Positions 41,959 to 50,759 are shown, counted from the stretch's first letter. The stretch: 64,000 nt of DNA from Pseudarthrobacter sp. L1SW (GCF_020809045.1 NZ_CP078079.1:372001-436000), one strand, 5' to 3'. A program made the numbers and translations. The notes: generated by a model from the sequence alone, not told the origin.

Positions 41959-44202
41959 TCATTCCCGGGGCGCCGCAGGAGGCGGGGGTGGTTTGAAGTA
42001 TCGGTTCTGTTGGGGTTTCTGGTGAGGATCGATGTGGCGTGGGGGTGTGAACCACGGGGTGCCATGGCGGGCGGTGATGGTCCACTGCTCCTTGTGTATG
42101 AGGTGGTGGTGGTGTGCGCACAGGAGTGCGCCGTTACCCAGGTTTGTGGGTCCGCCTTGTGACCAGTAGGTGATGTGGTGGGCTTCGCACCACGGCGCCG
42201 GGATGGTGCAGTTGGGGAAGGTGCAGCCTTGGTCGCGGGCGATGAGTGCGAGGCGTTGGGCCGCGGTGAAAAGCCGGGTTTTCCGGCCGAGGTCCAGGAT
42301 CTCCCCGTTGGTGCCGAGGAGCGCGGGGATGATGTCGGCATCGCAGGCAATTTTGCGCAGCGTTTCGGCGGGGACGGGACCTGTGAAGGGGAAGTTTCCC
42401 GTCCCTGACAGCTGCCCCGTGCTTAACCTACTGCCTGTCCCGGACCCACTGCCTGTCCCGGACACCTTGCGGGTTCCTGACGAGTCTCCCCGCCGGGACA
42501 GCGTGCGTGGTCCTTCGCAGACCTTTGGGTTGGTTCCCTCTCCTGTTCCCGTTCCTGCAGTGCCTGCTCCCGGGTCTGTTGTGCTGGCTCCTTGCTCTGC
42601 GGCGGCGAGGTGGGGAAAGAGGTCTTTGTAGTTGATAGTGGCGATGATTTGGGGCCGGTTGCCGCCGGTGGCTGGCAGGGCGTTGGTGGTGAGGCCAGCT
42701 TTGACGGTGCCGATGATGCCGTCGAGTTGTTGTTGGGGCCTCGTACGCCGTTCCAGGTCCGGGCCGGTGCCTTCGCGGATGTCGTTCCAGACGGCACCAT
42801 GGCCGGTGCTGTCTCCAGCCAACCCCACACTGTTGGCAGTACAGGAACCCGGCCCCTCTGTGCTTTCCTCGCCCACGCTGCTCTCCTCGCCCATGTTGCT
42901 CTCCGCGCCCATGCTGCTGGTGGTGCCTCGGCTGGTTGCGGCGCCCGGGCTGGTGTTGGCGGTGGTGTAGGTGGCCGTGCCCCTGGAGCTGGTTGTGGTG
43001 CGGGGGTTGGTGGCGGCGTTCATGGCCGTAAGGAGGTGTTCGTATTGTTCGGTGGTCGCGAAGATTTCAACGTGGTGCAGGCCGTGGCGCGGCTTGCGGA
43101 GGAAGGCGCCTTGAGTGCGGCGGAGGGCTTCTTCGCTGGGTTCGGCGCCGTCAGCGTCGATGTCCTCAGTCCAGCGTTGGACGAGCCTGGCCAGGAAATC
43201 GGGGTCCGCGGTAACTGCGGCGCTGGTGAGGTCCCTCTCGATCAAGTCCAGGGCCTCGGGTGTAGTGAAGCGCTCGAGCCGGTCCAGTGCGGTGGCAATA
43301 ATGGTGCCGGCGTAGGTGGACACCACCGGCGAGGAGGACTTTCCCTGCTCGGGGACGCGACCGGATACCGGGGTGAGGGCGGTGGCCAAGCGTGGCCGTG
43401 CCGGTGGGAGGGGTTCGCCGGTGAGGCTGGTACCCGGCAAAGTCTGGTGGGCCAGGGCGAGGCGGCGGCGGGCTTCACGCAGGGGGATACGGAGCCGAAG
43501 ACGGAGGAATTCGGCCGTGTTCCTGCACCCGTCGTCGGCCGGGGAGGTCACGACCTGCCCGGCGCTGCTTGCAGGGCCGGTCGCGTCAGGGCAGGCAGCC
43601 GGGGTGGCAGGTGCCGGCCAGTCGACGTCGGTTTCGTCCAGGGTCTCGGCACCGTTGTTCCAGCCGGTGACCCACGAACGGGAACGGTTGGCACGCGCAG
43701 CTGCGGCTGCGGCGATCGCTTCCGTACGCGTCCGGTCCACGGCGCCGACGGCAAGCAGCTGAAGGTGCTCAATAGTCCGCGCGAACTCCTCAATGTGACC
43801 CGCGAACTGATCAACCGCCGGGTAGCTGGCTCCTCGCAAGGCCTCTGCGGCCTCCGCGGCGACGCCGTCGAGCCGATCACCGAGGCCGGCGAGGCCCAGC
43901 GATGACAATTCGTTCGCTTCCGCGCCACCGGACATCGGGAGCATTTCCGGTTCGGCGGGAGCCGGGAGTACTTCGGAGCCGACGGGAGGCGGGGTGCTGT
44001 CCGCGGGTACGGCCTGAAGGCGACCATGCCTCGCAGGGAGCTTTCCGGCTGTAGATGTGCTGCCGCTGGTCTGAATCTTTGTGCCGCGAGGAAACGAGTC
44101 AGCGCGGGCACGAATACGAGTGCCAGGAGGCAGGGGATCAGCGCTGGAGGGCAGGGCAGCTAAACCGCCGAACTCCTCAAGGTGCTCCCCAATGGCCTCC
44201 AT
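41959..44202 (-). CDS. DUF222/13E12-family HNH nuclease-like protein
   Basis: About 747 residues. DUF222 occupies residues about 80-330 (EFLRLRLRIPLREARRRLALAHQTL, FLRKPRHGLHHVEIFATTEQYEHLLTAMN). A C-terminal HNH motif follows: CTFPNCTIPAPWCEAHHITYWSQGGPTNLGNGALLCAHHHHLIH, with Cys pairs for zinc and the HH/N/H catalytic residues. Between them is a Thr/Gly/Ser-rich linker with an 18-base tandem repeat. Such proteins are abundant and variable in Arthrobacter and mycobacteria (REP13E12-type) and may be selfish elements. The ATG at 44202 begins the family sequence; ribosome site weak. Confidence 0.82.
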   Translation of the reverse strand: MEAIGEHLEEFGGLAALPSSADPLPPGTRIRARADSFPRGTKIQTSGSTSTAGKLPARHGRLQAVPADSTPPPVGSEVLPAPAEPEMLPMSGGAEANELSSLGLAGLGDRLDGVAAEAAEALRGASYPAVDQFAGHIEEFARTIEHLQLLAVGAVDRTRTEAIAAAAAARANRSRSWVTGWNNGAETLDETDVDWPAPATPAACPDATGPASSAGQVVTSPADDGCRNTAEFLRLRLRIPLREARRRLALAHQTLPGTSLTGEPLPPARPRLATALTPVSGRVPEQGKSSSPVVSTYAGTIIATALDRLERFTTPEALDLIERDLTSAAVTADPDFLARLVQRWTEDIDADGAEPSEEALRRTQGAFLRKPRHGLHHVEIFATTEQYEHLLTAMNAATNPRTTTSSRGTATYTTANTSPGAATSRGTTSSMGAESNMGEESSVGEESTEGPGSCTANSVGLAGDSTGHGAVWNDIREGTGPDLERRTRPQQQLDGIIGTVKAGLTTNALPATGGNRPQIIATINYKDLFPHLAAAEQGASTTDPGAGTAGTGTGEGTNPKVCEGPRTLSRRGDSSGTRKVSGTGSGSGTGSRLSTGQLSGTGNFPFTGPVPAETLRKIACDADIIPALLGTNGEILDLGRKTRLFTAAQRLALIARDQGCTFPNCTIPAPWCEAHHITYWSQGGPTNLGNGALLCAHHHHLIHKEQWTITARHGTPWFTPPRHIDPHQKPQQNRYFKPPPPPAAPRE
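42427..42466. repeat. 18-base direct repeat within the HNH gene linker
   Basis: CTGCCTGTCCCGGACCCA (42431-42448) is followed directly by CTGCCTGTCCCGGACACC. It codes for part of a Gly/Thr/Ser-rich linker. Confidence 0.6.
42859..42912. repeat. 18-base tandem repeat (three units) in the HNH gene linker
   Basis: Three units, 42859-42876, 42877-42894 and 42895-42912, related to GCTGCTCTCCTCGCCCAT. They encode the repeated MGEES-like hexapeptide of the linker. Unit count probably varies between strains. Confidence 0.65.
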
Positions 44203-44362
44203 GGGATAACTCTGCCAAAGACCACTGACAAAAAACGCTGCTGAATCAGCTATGTGGAAAAACCGGGGGAGGTGCGTCACTCGGACGCTTAAAGCAAGGG
44301 GGAAAGAACCGCTAAGGAACGGGAAGAAGGAACCCCCTGACCGGCAATTCAGCCGAGACGTC

Positions 44363-44400
44363 GCTGGCCGCCGCGTCCCCCAAGGATCGCGACGGCCAGC
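44363..44400 (-). terminator. Hairpin downstream of the YtxH-like gene
   Basis: GCTGGCCGCCGCG pairs with CGCGACGGCCAGC with one mismatch around a 12-base loop. Located about 84 bases past the stop of the gene at 44484; no T-run. Confidence 0.45.
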
Positions 44401-44483
44401 AAAGCCATTCAGTTGTAGCACAAACCTGCCAGTTTCCCGCTGTCAAGTGCTACCGGCCACTGCAGGCCGGACGGGATGCCGGG

Positions 44484-44969
44484 CTAGGCTTTCGAATCGG
44501 TCTCGTCGGAGGTGCCGAGGTTCAGGGTTTCCGGGTGGGTGGAATGCGCGGGGATGTGGTCCTCGCCAAGGTCGTCGCCACCCAGGGTGCCTGAATTGCC
44601 AATGCCTGAGGCCCCGGCCGAAGTACCCGGAACTGAGGTGCCGAAAGCACCCGCCGTCGTGGCGCCGTCGGACGTTGAGGGCGACGCCGAAGACTTTGCC
44701 TCACCGGAGGAACCGGAGGAGCCTTCACGGTGCACTGCCGAGCCAATCACCGTACCCGCCCGCCGGGCGGCTTCACTCAGCTGATCCGCGACCTCGGGAG
44801 CCTTTTCCTTGATGGCCTCCGTGGCAACGGCAACCTTGTCCTGTACAGGCTTACTGTCCCAAATGCCCGCAGCACGGGCCTTGAGCTTGTCGTAAGCGGC
44901 GCGGCCGGAACGCGAACCAAGCACATATCCGGCGGCAATTCCAACACCCAAAAGAAGTTTGTTTTTCAT
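44484..44969 (-). CDS. YtxH-like small membrane-associated protein
   Basis: A 161-residue protein. The first 20 residues (LLLGVGIAAGYVLGSRSGRAAYDKL) form a short hydrophobic anchor with the GYVLGSRxGRxxYdk motif seen in YtxH-type stress proteins. A helical segment (VATEAIKEKAPEVADQLSEAA) follows, and the C-terminal half is Ser/Gly/Thr-rich and disordered. AGGAG precedes the ATG. Probably a general stress protein; role unknown. Confidence 0.72.
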   Translation of the reverse strand: MKNKLLLGVGIAAGYVLGSRSGRAAYDKLKARAAGIWDSKPVQDKVAVATEAIKEKAPEVADQLSEAARRAGTVIGSAVHREGSSGSSGEAKSSASPSTSDGATTAGAFGTSVPGTSAGASGIGNSGTLGGDDLGEDHIPAHSTHPETLNLGTSDETDSKA

Positions 44970-45025
44970 GCTGAACTCCTGCTCACTGAGAAGGTTTCAC
45001 TTCCGGCCAGAGAGGCCGGGAGATA

Positions 45026-45065
45026 GGAAAACCGGCCTGGGGATGTTGTCCCCGGGCCGGTTTCC
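45026..45065 (-). terminator. Terminator after the GlsB-type gene
   Basis: On the minus strand GGAAACCGGCCCGGGGA pairs with TCCCCAGGCCGGTTTTCC (one bulge, five-base loop), 15 bases after the stop at 45081. A second small hairpin CCGGCC/GGCCGG lies at 45003-45019. Confidence 0.75.
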
Positions 45066-45080
45066 TGGCTAGCGCGGGAT

Positions 45081-45347
45081 TTAGCCGCGCGCGCCGCGCT
45101 TGGTGACCATGCCGTAAACCAGCAGCACGATAAGCGCGCCGCCGATGGCCAGCAGCCACGTCTGCAGGGAGAAGAACTCCTGCAGTCCGCTGCCGAAGAT
45201 CATTCCGCCGATCCAGCCGCCGAGGAGTGCTCCAACGACGCCCAGGACGAGGGTGATGATCCAGCCGCCACCCTGCCGGCCCGGGAGGATCGCCTTAGCG
45301 ATCGCACCAGCAATAAGTCCGAGAATCAGAAATGCAAGAAATCCCAT
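45081..45347 (-). CDS. GlsB/YeaQ/YmgE-family stress membrane protein
   Basis: An 88-residue protein with three Gly-rich membrane segments: FLILGLIAGAIAKAILPG, WIITLVLGVVGALLGGWIGG and LLAIGGALIVLLVYG. The order and Gly spacing match the transglycosylase-associated/YmgE family, induced in stress and biofilm growth in other bacteria. AGAGGA precedes the ATG. A palindrome ATAGTAATCATGCTTACTAT lies about 67 bases upstream and resembles one in front of the gene at 58946. Confidence 0.86.
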   Translation of the reverse strand: MGFLAFLILGLIAGAIAKAILPGRQGGGWIITLVLGVVGALLGGWIGGMIFGSGLQEFFSLQTWLLAIGGALIVLLVYGMVTKRGARG

Positions 45348-45413
45348 TTTTCGTTCCTCTTCCTAAGTAAAGGAGGCCTCCGGATCCCGGAAGCACTTCA
45401 TCCTTCTGCCTCA

Positions 45414-45433
45414 ATAGTAATCATGCTTACTAT
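45414..45433. promoter_or_regulatory. Palindrome ATAGTAATCATGCTTACTAT upstream of GlsB gene
   Basis: Perfect seven-base arms ATAGTAA/TTACTAT with TCATGC between. A related sequence, GCATGCTTACTAA, lies at 59356-59367, upstream of another small leftward gene. A shared stress regulator is possible; I cannot name it. Confidence 0.55.
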
Positions 45434-45480
45434 CTATTTGCCAACCCCGGGTTCATGGAAAAGCCCTCTTCAGGCCCCTT

Positions 45481-46314
45481 TCAGTGCCCCGTCACGTCGG
45501 AATCATTGCCTGCACCGGGACCTTCATCCAGGACGGATAATTCCGCTAGATCCTGCGGATCCAGGGCGAAATCGAAGATGTCCAGGTTTTCCCTCATCCG
45601 GTCCGGATTCGCCGTTTTCGGAATCGTTACAATTCCGTTCTGAACATGCCAGCGAAGGACCAGTTGACCGGGCGTTTTTCCGTGCTTTTCGGCAAGTTGG
45701 GAAAGGATGGGCGCACCGAGGAGGTTGGCCCCGGCGCCTCCCAACGGGCTGTAGGACTCCGTGACAATGCCGTGTTTTTCGTGGAATTCCCGCTCGGCAG
45801 CGCGGGTGACCGCCGGGGTCAGCTGGATCTGGTTGACGGCGGGGACCACTTCCGTTGCGGCCATCAGCCGCTCCAAGTGGGCGGGTTTGAAGTTGGAGAC
45901 GCCGATGGAGCGCACTTTTCCCTCCGCCTGGAGCCGCTCGAAAGTTTTCCACGTGGAGATGTACTCGTCCCGGGCAGGCAAGGGCCAGTGGATCAGCAGC
46001 AGGTCCACATAATCGAGCCCCAGCCGCCTCAGTGACCCTTCCAGTCCTTCCACCGCCCTGTCGTTCCCCTGGAACTGGCCATCCAGCTTGGTGGTGATGA
46101 ACAGCTCGGCACGGTCCACGCCGCCGGCCCGGATACCGTTGCCCACGCCCTGCTCGTTGCCGTATTTCACGGCGGTATCGATGTGCCGGTATCCGGCTTC
46201 CAGGGCCTGCACGACGGCGGTGGCCGCCTGGTCGTCGTCCAGCGGCCAGGTGCCAAGGCCCACCTGGGGAATGGAGTAGCCGTCATTGAGTTTGATCAGC
46301 GGTGCAAGTGTCAT
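45481..46314 (-). CDS. Aldo/keto reductase (AKR5/2,5-DKG reductase type)
   Basis: A 277-residue reductase. VGLGTWPLDDDQAATAV, EAGYRHIDTAVKYGNEQGVG (Asp, Tyr), FITTKLD (Lys) and LIHWPLP (His) form the catalytic site; GIVTIPKTANPDRMRENLDIF binds NADPH. It has the three AKR signature motifs in standard spacing. Starts at ATG 46314 after GGGAGAG. Last gene of a four-gene leftward group of oxidoreductases controlled, by inference, by the divergent regulator at 49399. Substrate unknown. Confidence 0.87.
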   Translation of the reverse strand: MTLAPLIKLNDGYSIPQVGLGTWPLDDDQAATAVVQALEAGYRHIDTAVKYGNEQGVGNGIRAGGVDRAELFITTKLDGQFQGNDRAVEGLEGSLRRLGLDYVDLLLIHWPLPARDEYISTWKTFERLQAEGKVRSIGVSNFKPAHLERLMAATEVVPAVNQIQLTPAVTRAAEREFHEKHGIVTESYSPLGGAGANLLGAPILSQLAEKHGKTPGQLVLRWHVQNGIVTIPKTANPDRMRENLDIFDFALDPQDLAELSVLDEGPGAGNDSDVTGH

Positions 46315-46384
46315 TCCAACAGTCTCTCCCGGATCGTCCCGTCCTGGCCCTTGAATACGCAGAATAGTGGAAAGCGCCGCCTGC

Positions 46385-47410
46385 TTAGGCACCCTGCCTG
46401 GCCCAGCCGGTCAACCGGTCGCTGAGGTCCATGAACTGCCGGTCCACCACCTGGAGGCCAGGGTTCCTGTCGTGCCAGTCCACGATTTCCCGGGCACCGT
46501 CGGCGAAGGGGATGGTGGCGCAATAGTCGGGGACCAAGGACTTGATCTTGGTGTTGTCGAATATCACTGAGTGGGAGCGGTCGCCCAGCAGGTTCGCGCC
46601 CAGGTCCTCGCTGTGCGCGGCGATGGTTTCGGAGGCAACGTGCACCAGTTCCGGGTCCGCAACACCAGCGGCGCGGGCGAACAGCCGGTAAATCTGGTTC
46701 CACGGCATGTACTCGTCGGAGGTGATGGTGTAACTCTCGCCTACCGCCTGCGGCAGGCCAAGCAGCCCCACAAAAGCCTTGGCAAAGTCCTTGCTGTGCG
46801 TCAGCGTCCACAGCGAGGTCCCGTCACCGTGCACCATGACCGGCAGTCCCGCCCGCATCCGGTGGATGTCCGTCCAGCCGCCCACCATGGCGATCTTGGT
46901 GCGGTCGTAGGTGTGGGAAGGGCGCACCACGGTGAGCGGGAAATCCTGCTCCCGGTAGGCCTGGTAGAACAGTTCCTCACAGCCTATTTTGTCCCGTGAG
47001 TACTGCCAGAACGGGTTCTTCAGGGGCGTCGACTCGCGGATCGGAAGCCGGGTGGGCGGCTTCTGGTAAGCGGAGGCGGAGCTGATGAACACGTACTGCC
47101 CGGTACGGCCCGTGAACAGGTCCAGGCTCGCCTTGGCATGGTCAGGGGTGTACGTGATGAAGTCCGCGACGGCGTCGAAATCGCGCCCGGCCAGCACTGC
47201 GCGGACCGCGGAGGCGTCCCGCACGTCCGCGGTGAGGGTTTCGGCCCCCTCCGGGACCGGCGTTGTGGACCGGCCCCGGTTGAGGATGGTCAGCCGGTGT
47301 CCCAGCTCGACGGCGCGTTGTGCCGCCGCCGCGCTGATGACGCCGGTGCCGCCGAGGAAAAGGATGCTCCTCGGCGCCACCGTGCCGGCGTCAGGGATGG
47401 GTGGGTTCAC
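46385..47410 (-). CDS. NAD-dependent epimerase/dehydratase (extended SDR)
   Basis: A 341-residue extended SDR. LFLGGTGVISAAAAQRAVELGH is the Rossmann loop (GGTGxxS variant), YVFISSASAYQKPP carries the Ser and YSRDKIGCEELFY the Tyr-x3-Lys site (YSRDK). Related to isoflavone-reductase-like or sugar-nucleotide epimerase proteins. GTG at 47410 (or 47413) overlaps the stop of the preceding aldo/keto reductase, so translation is coupled. Specific substrate not readable. Confidence 0.82.
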   Translation of the reverse strand: MNPPIPDAGTVAPRSILFLGGTGVISAAAAQRAVELGHRLTILNRGRSTTPVPEGAETLTADVRDASAVRAVLAGRDFDAVADFITYTPDHAKASLDLFTGRTGQYVFISSASAYQKPPTRLPIRESTPLKNPFWQYSRDKIGCEELFYQAYREQDFPLTVVRPSHTYDRTKIAMVGGWTDIHRMRAGLPVMVHGDGTSLWTLTHSKDFAKAFVGLLGLPQAVGESYTITSDEYMPWNQIYRLFARAAGVADPELVHVASETIAAHSEDLGANLLGDRSHSVIFDNTKIKSLVPDYCATIPFADGAREIVDWHDRNPGLQVVDRQFMDLSDRLTGWARQGA

Positions 47411-48378
47411 CACGCGTAGTCTTCCGGTGCCGTGCGGTGCCCCGGGAAGATGTCGTCCAGCCGCTTAAGGGTGTCGGCGTCCAGAGTTACGTCCAATGCC
47501 CGGACGGCGGCGTCGAGCTGTTCCTGGGTCCGCGGTCCCACGATGGGTGCCGTGACGGCAGGCTGGTGCAGGAGCCAGGAAAGGGCAATGTCGCCCGGCT
47601 CGTGGCCCAGCTCATCGGCGAAATCCTCGTACTGCCGGATCTGGTCTTCGTGCTTCTTCAGCGTTTCGGCCGCGCGGCCCTCGGTGCGGCGGACGCCGTC
47701 GCGCTCCTTTTTCAGCACACCGCCCAGGAGGCCGCCCTGCAGCGGCGACCAGGGGATGAGCCCCAACCCATACTGTTGTGCGGCCGGAATTACTTCCAGC
47801 TCCACCTGGCGCATGAACAGGTTGTAGATGGACTGCTCGCTGACCAGGCCGGTGTAGTTGCGCCGCCTGGCCGCTTCCTGGGCCTGGGCAATGTGCCAAC
47901 CGGCAAAGTTGCTGCTGCCCGAGTAGAGGATTTTGCCTTGCTGGACCGCCACCTCGATGGCCTGCCAGATTTCGTCCCAGGGGGTGTCCCGGTCGATGTG
48001 GTGGAACTGGTAGATGTCGATGTAGTCCGTCTGAAGGCGCTTCAGGCTGGCGTCAAGGGCGCGGCGGATGTTCAAGGCGGAGAGCTTGGACTCGTTGGGC
48101 CGGTCCGTCATGGTCCCGTAAAGCTTGGTGGCCAGGACCGTGCGCTCGCGGTGCTCGCCCCCCTTTGCGAACCAGCGGCCAATGATTTCCTCCGTCCAGC
48201 CACGGTGGCCGGCCCCGCCATAGACGTTGGCGGTGTCGAAGAAGTTGATGCCCTGCTCATGGGCCGAGTCCATGATGGCATGCGCATCCGCTTCCTCCGT
48301 CTGCGGACCGAAATTCATGGTGCCCAGGCACAGGCGGGAAACTTTCAGGCCGGAACGGCCCAGGTGGGTGTATTGCAT
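47407..48378 (-). CDS. Aldo/keto reductase (AKR11/12-type)
   Basis: A 323-residue reductase. MQYTHLGRSGLKVSRLCLGTMNFGPQ begins the family; FDTANVYGGAGHRG (Asp, Tyr), LATKLYGTMTDRPN (Lys) and YQFHHIDRDTPWDE (His) are catalytic. AAAGGA precedes the ATG. Gap of 25 bases to the previous gene. Its family includes enzymes reducing keto groups of sugars and aromatic ketones; the exact role is open. Confidence 0.87.
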   Translation of the reverse strand: MQYTHLGRSGLKVSRLCLGTMNFGPQTEEADAHAIMDSAHEQGINFFDTANVYGGAGHRGWTEEIIGRWFAKGGEHRERTVLATKLYGTMTDRPNESKLSALNIRRALDASLKRLQTDYIDIYQFHHIDRDTPWDEIWQAIEVAVQQGKILYSGSSNFAGWHIAQAQEAARRRNYTGLVSEQSIYNLFMRQVELEVIPAAQQYGLGLIPWSPLQGGLLGGVLKKERDGVRRTEGRAAETLKKHEDQIRQYEDFADELGHEPGDIALSWLLHQPAVTAPIVGPRTQEQLDAAVRALDVTLDADTLKRLDDIFPGHRTAPEDYAW

Positions 48379-48403
48379 GACTGGATCCTTTTGGTCTGGG
48401 GTG

Positions 48404-49225
48404 CTACAGCTGGGTGAAGGCGGCGACGGCGGGATCGGCGCCGACGCGGGCACCGGACTCAAGGGCGCTGATGGCGGCAAGCTCATCATCAGAGAGGGTA
48501 AGGGCGGACGCCGCGAAGTTCTCCCGGATCCGGGCGGACTGGCTGGACTTGGGAATCACGATATTGCCCTGGGCCAGGTGCCAGGCAAGCACCACCTGCG
48601 CCGGGGTGGCGTTGTGGGCGTTGGCAATGCCCGTCACCGCATCGCCGTTGAGGTCGCCGCCCTGTCCCAGCGGGCTGTAGGCCTCCACTGCGATGCCAAG
48701 GCCGCGGCACTTGGCCGCAAGGTCTGCCTGCTGGTAGCTGGGGTGCAGCTCGATCTGGTTCACGGCCGGGACGATCTCCGAGGACTTCAGCAGGTTGTCC
48801 AGGTGCTCGGCGAGGAAGTTGGAGACGCCGATAGCGCGGATCTGGTTGTTTTCGTAGAGGCGTTCCATCTCCTTCCAGGCCTGGACGTACAAGTCCTGCG
48901 ACGGGACCGGCCAGTGGATGAGGTAGAGGTCAACGTAGTCGAGGCCAAGGGCCTTGCGGCTGTTCTGGAACGCTTCCTGCGCGCGGTCCTGCTCGCCGTT
49001 CCGGAGCTTGGTGGTGACAAAGATGTCCTCGCGGGGAATGCCGGTGGCCGCGATCGCCGCACCCACGCCGGCTTCGTTCCGGTAAGCAGCGGCCGTGTCG
49101 ATATGGCGGTATCCGGCCTCGAAGGCGTCCTCCACCGTCCGCTGCGTGTCCTCCGGCGGTACCTGGAAGACGCCGAAACCAAGCTGCGGGATGGTGACGC
49201 CGTTGTTCAGTGTCAGCTCTGACAT
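48404..49225 (-). CDS. Aldo/keto reductase (AKR5-type)
   Basis: A 273-residue reductase that is close in pattern to the one at 45481: LGFGVFQVPPEDTQRTV, GYRHIDTAAAYRNEAGVG, VTTKLRNGEQ and LIHWPVPSQD. First gene of the leftward group, with CAAGGAG before the ATG. A promoter region of about 170 bases separates it from the divergent MmyB-type regulator and contains the palindrome TAGGACTcgcAGTCCTA. Confidence 0.87.
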   Translation of the reverse strand: MSELTLNNGVTIPQLGFGVFQVPPEDTQRTVEDAFEAGYRHIDTAAAYRNEAGVGAAIAATGIPREDIFVTTKLRNGEQDRAQEAFQNSRKALGLDYVDLYLIHWPVPSQDLYVQAWKEMERLYENNQIRAIGVSNFLAEHLDNLLKSSEIVPAVNQIELHPSYQQADLAAKCRGLGIAVEAYSPLGQGGDLNGDAVTGIANAHNATPAQVVLAWHLAQGNIVIPKSSQSARIRENFAASALTLSDDELAAISALESGARVGADPAVAAFTQL

Positions 49226-49357
49226 TGGGACTCCTTGAAACATGCTGGGGTGGGGGTGCCGGTGGCTCGACGGGAGAAAGCGGTTTCCGCTGGCTCGCTT
49301 TCGAGCCTATGCACTTTTGGCCGGGAAGTCAGCAGGGGAACCTGATTCTGTTTTTCC

Positions 49358-49374
49358 TAGGACTCGCAGTCCTA
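49358..49374. promoter_or_regulatory. Palindromic operator TAGGACTCGCAGTCCTA
   Basis: Perfect 7-3-7 palindrome in the gap between the leftward reductases (start 49225) and the rightward MmyB-type regulator (start 49399). Probable binding site of that regulator, as divergent oxidoreductases are the usual targets of the family. Confidence 0.72.
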
Positions 49375-49398
49375 CCTTCGTTGTAGAAGAGAACCACC

Positions 49399-50322
49399 AT
49401 GCCGGGCACAATGGTCTGCATGGGTCAAAGCGCCGAGTTCGGAAAATTCCTCAAAGCCATGCGGTCCCGCCTGAGCCCTGAGGATGCCGGCGCGGGGCCC
49501 ACCTCCGGTGCCCGCAGGGTTCCCGGCCTCCGCCGCGAAGAAGTCGCCCGGCTGGCAGGGGTCAGCACCGACTACTACGTCAGGCTGGAGCAGGGCCGGA
49601 ACATCCATCCGTCCCGGACCGTCCTTGACGCAGTGTCGAGGGCACTGAGGCTGGACGGCAGCGAGCATGCGCACATGATGGACCTGCTGGAAAACTGTGC
49701 AGGATCCGCGCGGTCCAGCGCCCCGGGCGCCCAGGCTGTCCGTCCGGCGCTGCGCCAACTCCTTGACGCGATGGGTGACGTGCCGGCCATGGTGCTGGGG
49801 CGGCGCAGTGACGTCCTGGCCGGCAACAGGATGGCCTTCCTGCTGTTTGCGGATTTCCCCGCGCTGCCGGCCGCCGAGCGGAACCTGACCCGCTGGCTCA
49901 TTCTTGATCCTTCCGCCCGTGAGCTTTTCCGCGACTGGAAAACCGTGGCGGCCGAAGCGGCCGGAGCGTTGAGGCTGGACGTAGGCCGGCACCCCAACGA
50001 TGCCCAGGCCAACCAGCTGGTGGGCGAACTTGCGGTCCACAGCGAGCATTTCCGCCAATGGTGGGCCGGGCACCGGGTGGCCACGCGGTCGGCGGGAAAC
50101 GTGCGGCTGCACCATCCCGCCGTCGGGGACCTGGAGCTGAACTTCGAAAACCTTGTCCTCCCTGACGATCCCGCCCAGGCGCTTCGGGTGTATTCGGCCA
50201 GGGCCGGTTCGCCGTCCGCCGACGCCCTTGCACTGCTCGGCAGCCTGGGAGCGCACGGGCCGGCGGCCGAGCGGGAATCCGGCCGCAACTCCGCCCCGGC
50301 CACGGCCGAAACCAGGGAGTGA
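49399..50322 (+). CDS. XRE-family regulator with MmyB-like ligand domain
   Basis: A 307-residue regulator, paralogous in layout to that at 17285. Helix-turn-helix VPGLRREEVARLAGVSTDYYVRLEQGRNIHPSRTVLDAVSRAL, followed by the MmyB-like domain (LLFADFPALPAAERNLTRWLILDPSARELFRDWKTVAAEAAGALRLDVGRHPND). Divergent from four oxidoreductase genes and separated from them by a palindrome, so it most likely represses them. In the family, ligand binding at the C-terminal domain relieves repression. Met at 49399, 49411 or 49420 could be the start. Confidence 0.86.
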   Translation: MPGTMVCMGQSAEFGKFLKAMRSRLSPEDAGAGPTSGARRVPGLRREEVARLAGVSTDYYVRLEQGRNIHPSRTVLDAVSRALRLDGSEHAHMMDLLENCAGSARSSAPGAQAVRPALRQLLDAMGDVPAMVLGRRSDVLAGNRMAFLLFADFPALPAAERNLTRWLILDPSARELFRDWKTVAAEAAGALRLDVGRHPNDAQANQLVGELAVHSEHFRQWWAGHRVATRSAGNVRLHHPAVGDLELNFENLVLPDDPAQALRVYSARAGSPSADALALLGSLGAHGPAAERESGRNSAPATAETRE

Positions 50323-50450
50323 CAGCGGCCGGAGCCATTGGACTTTTGGCCAGTGAGGGCACGGGTTTCTGGCCACGAGCCCATTGGGGAAAGATTGCGC
50401 TTTTCCTAGGCTGGAGGAACAAGGTTTCTCCACCAAGGATGGTCTCAACG

Positions 50451-50666
50451 ATGAAACGCATCGCACTGCTCAAGGAACGCCAGGCTGCCGCCGCCGGCGC
50501 CCCCTCCACGGCCACTGGCTCGCACTGCCCGGCCTCGGGCCTCTGGAGCCCGGACCATGACCCGCACACCGTGCTGTCCTTCTTCGAAGGACACGTGTTT
50601 CCAGCGTTCGACGGCGTTCCAACCGTTTGGCGGCGGCGCTCGGCCGGCGCGGTCTCGGCGAACTAG
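50451..50666 (+). CDS. Small CPxSGxW-type protein
   Basis: A 71-residue protein, probably starting at ATG 50451 (an in-frame ATG lies at 50439). The pattern HCPASGLWSPDHDPHTVLSFFEGHVFPAFDGVPTVWRRR, with Cys-Pro-x-Ser-Gly-x-Trp and a late Gly-x-Trp element, resembles short proteins of unknown function found beside toxin/immunity and stress genes in other bacteria. Ribosome site weak. Function not known. Confidence 0.5.
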   Translation: MKRIALLKERQAAAAGAPSTATGSHCPASGLWSPDHDPHTVLSFFEGHVFPAFDGVPTVWRRRSAGAVSAN

Positions 50667-50759
50667 TTAAAGGCGAAGTAGCTACAAGCGGACCGGCCCG
50701 CAGCCAACGTCTCCAAGATCGGGTTTATCGACGTTAACTGCGGGCCAGCTGAGCGGGAC

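Noticed and set aside
42427..42912. Possible CRISPR-like repeats
   Set aside because: Units are directly adjacent without spacers, in frame with a gene, and encode a Gly/Thr-rich linker.
41959..44483. Insertion sequence or prophage fragment around the HNH gene
   Set aside because: No transposase, integrase, terminal inverted repeats or phage structural genes are visible; flanking genes are ordinary.
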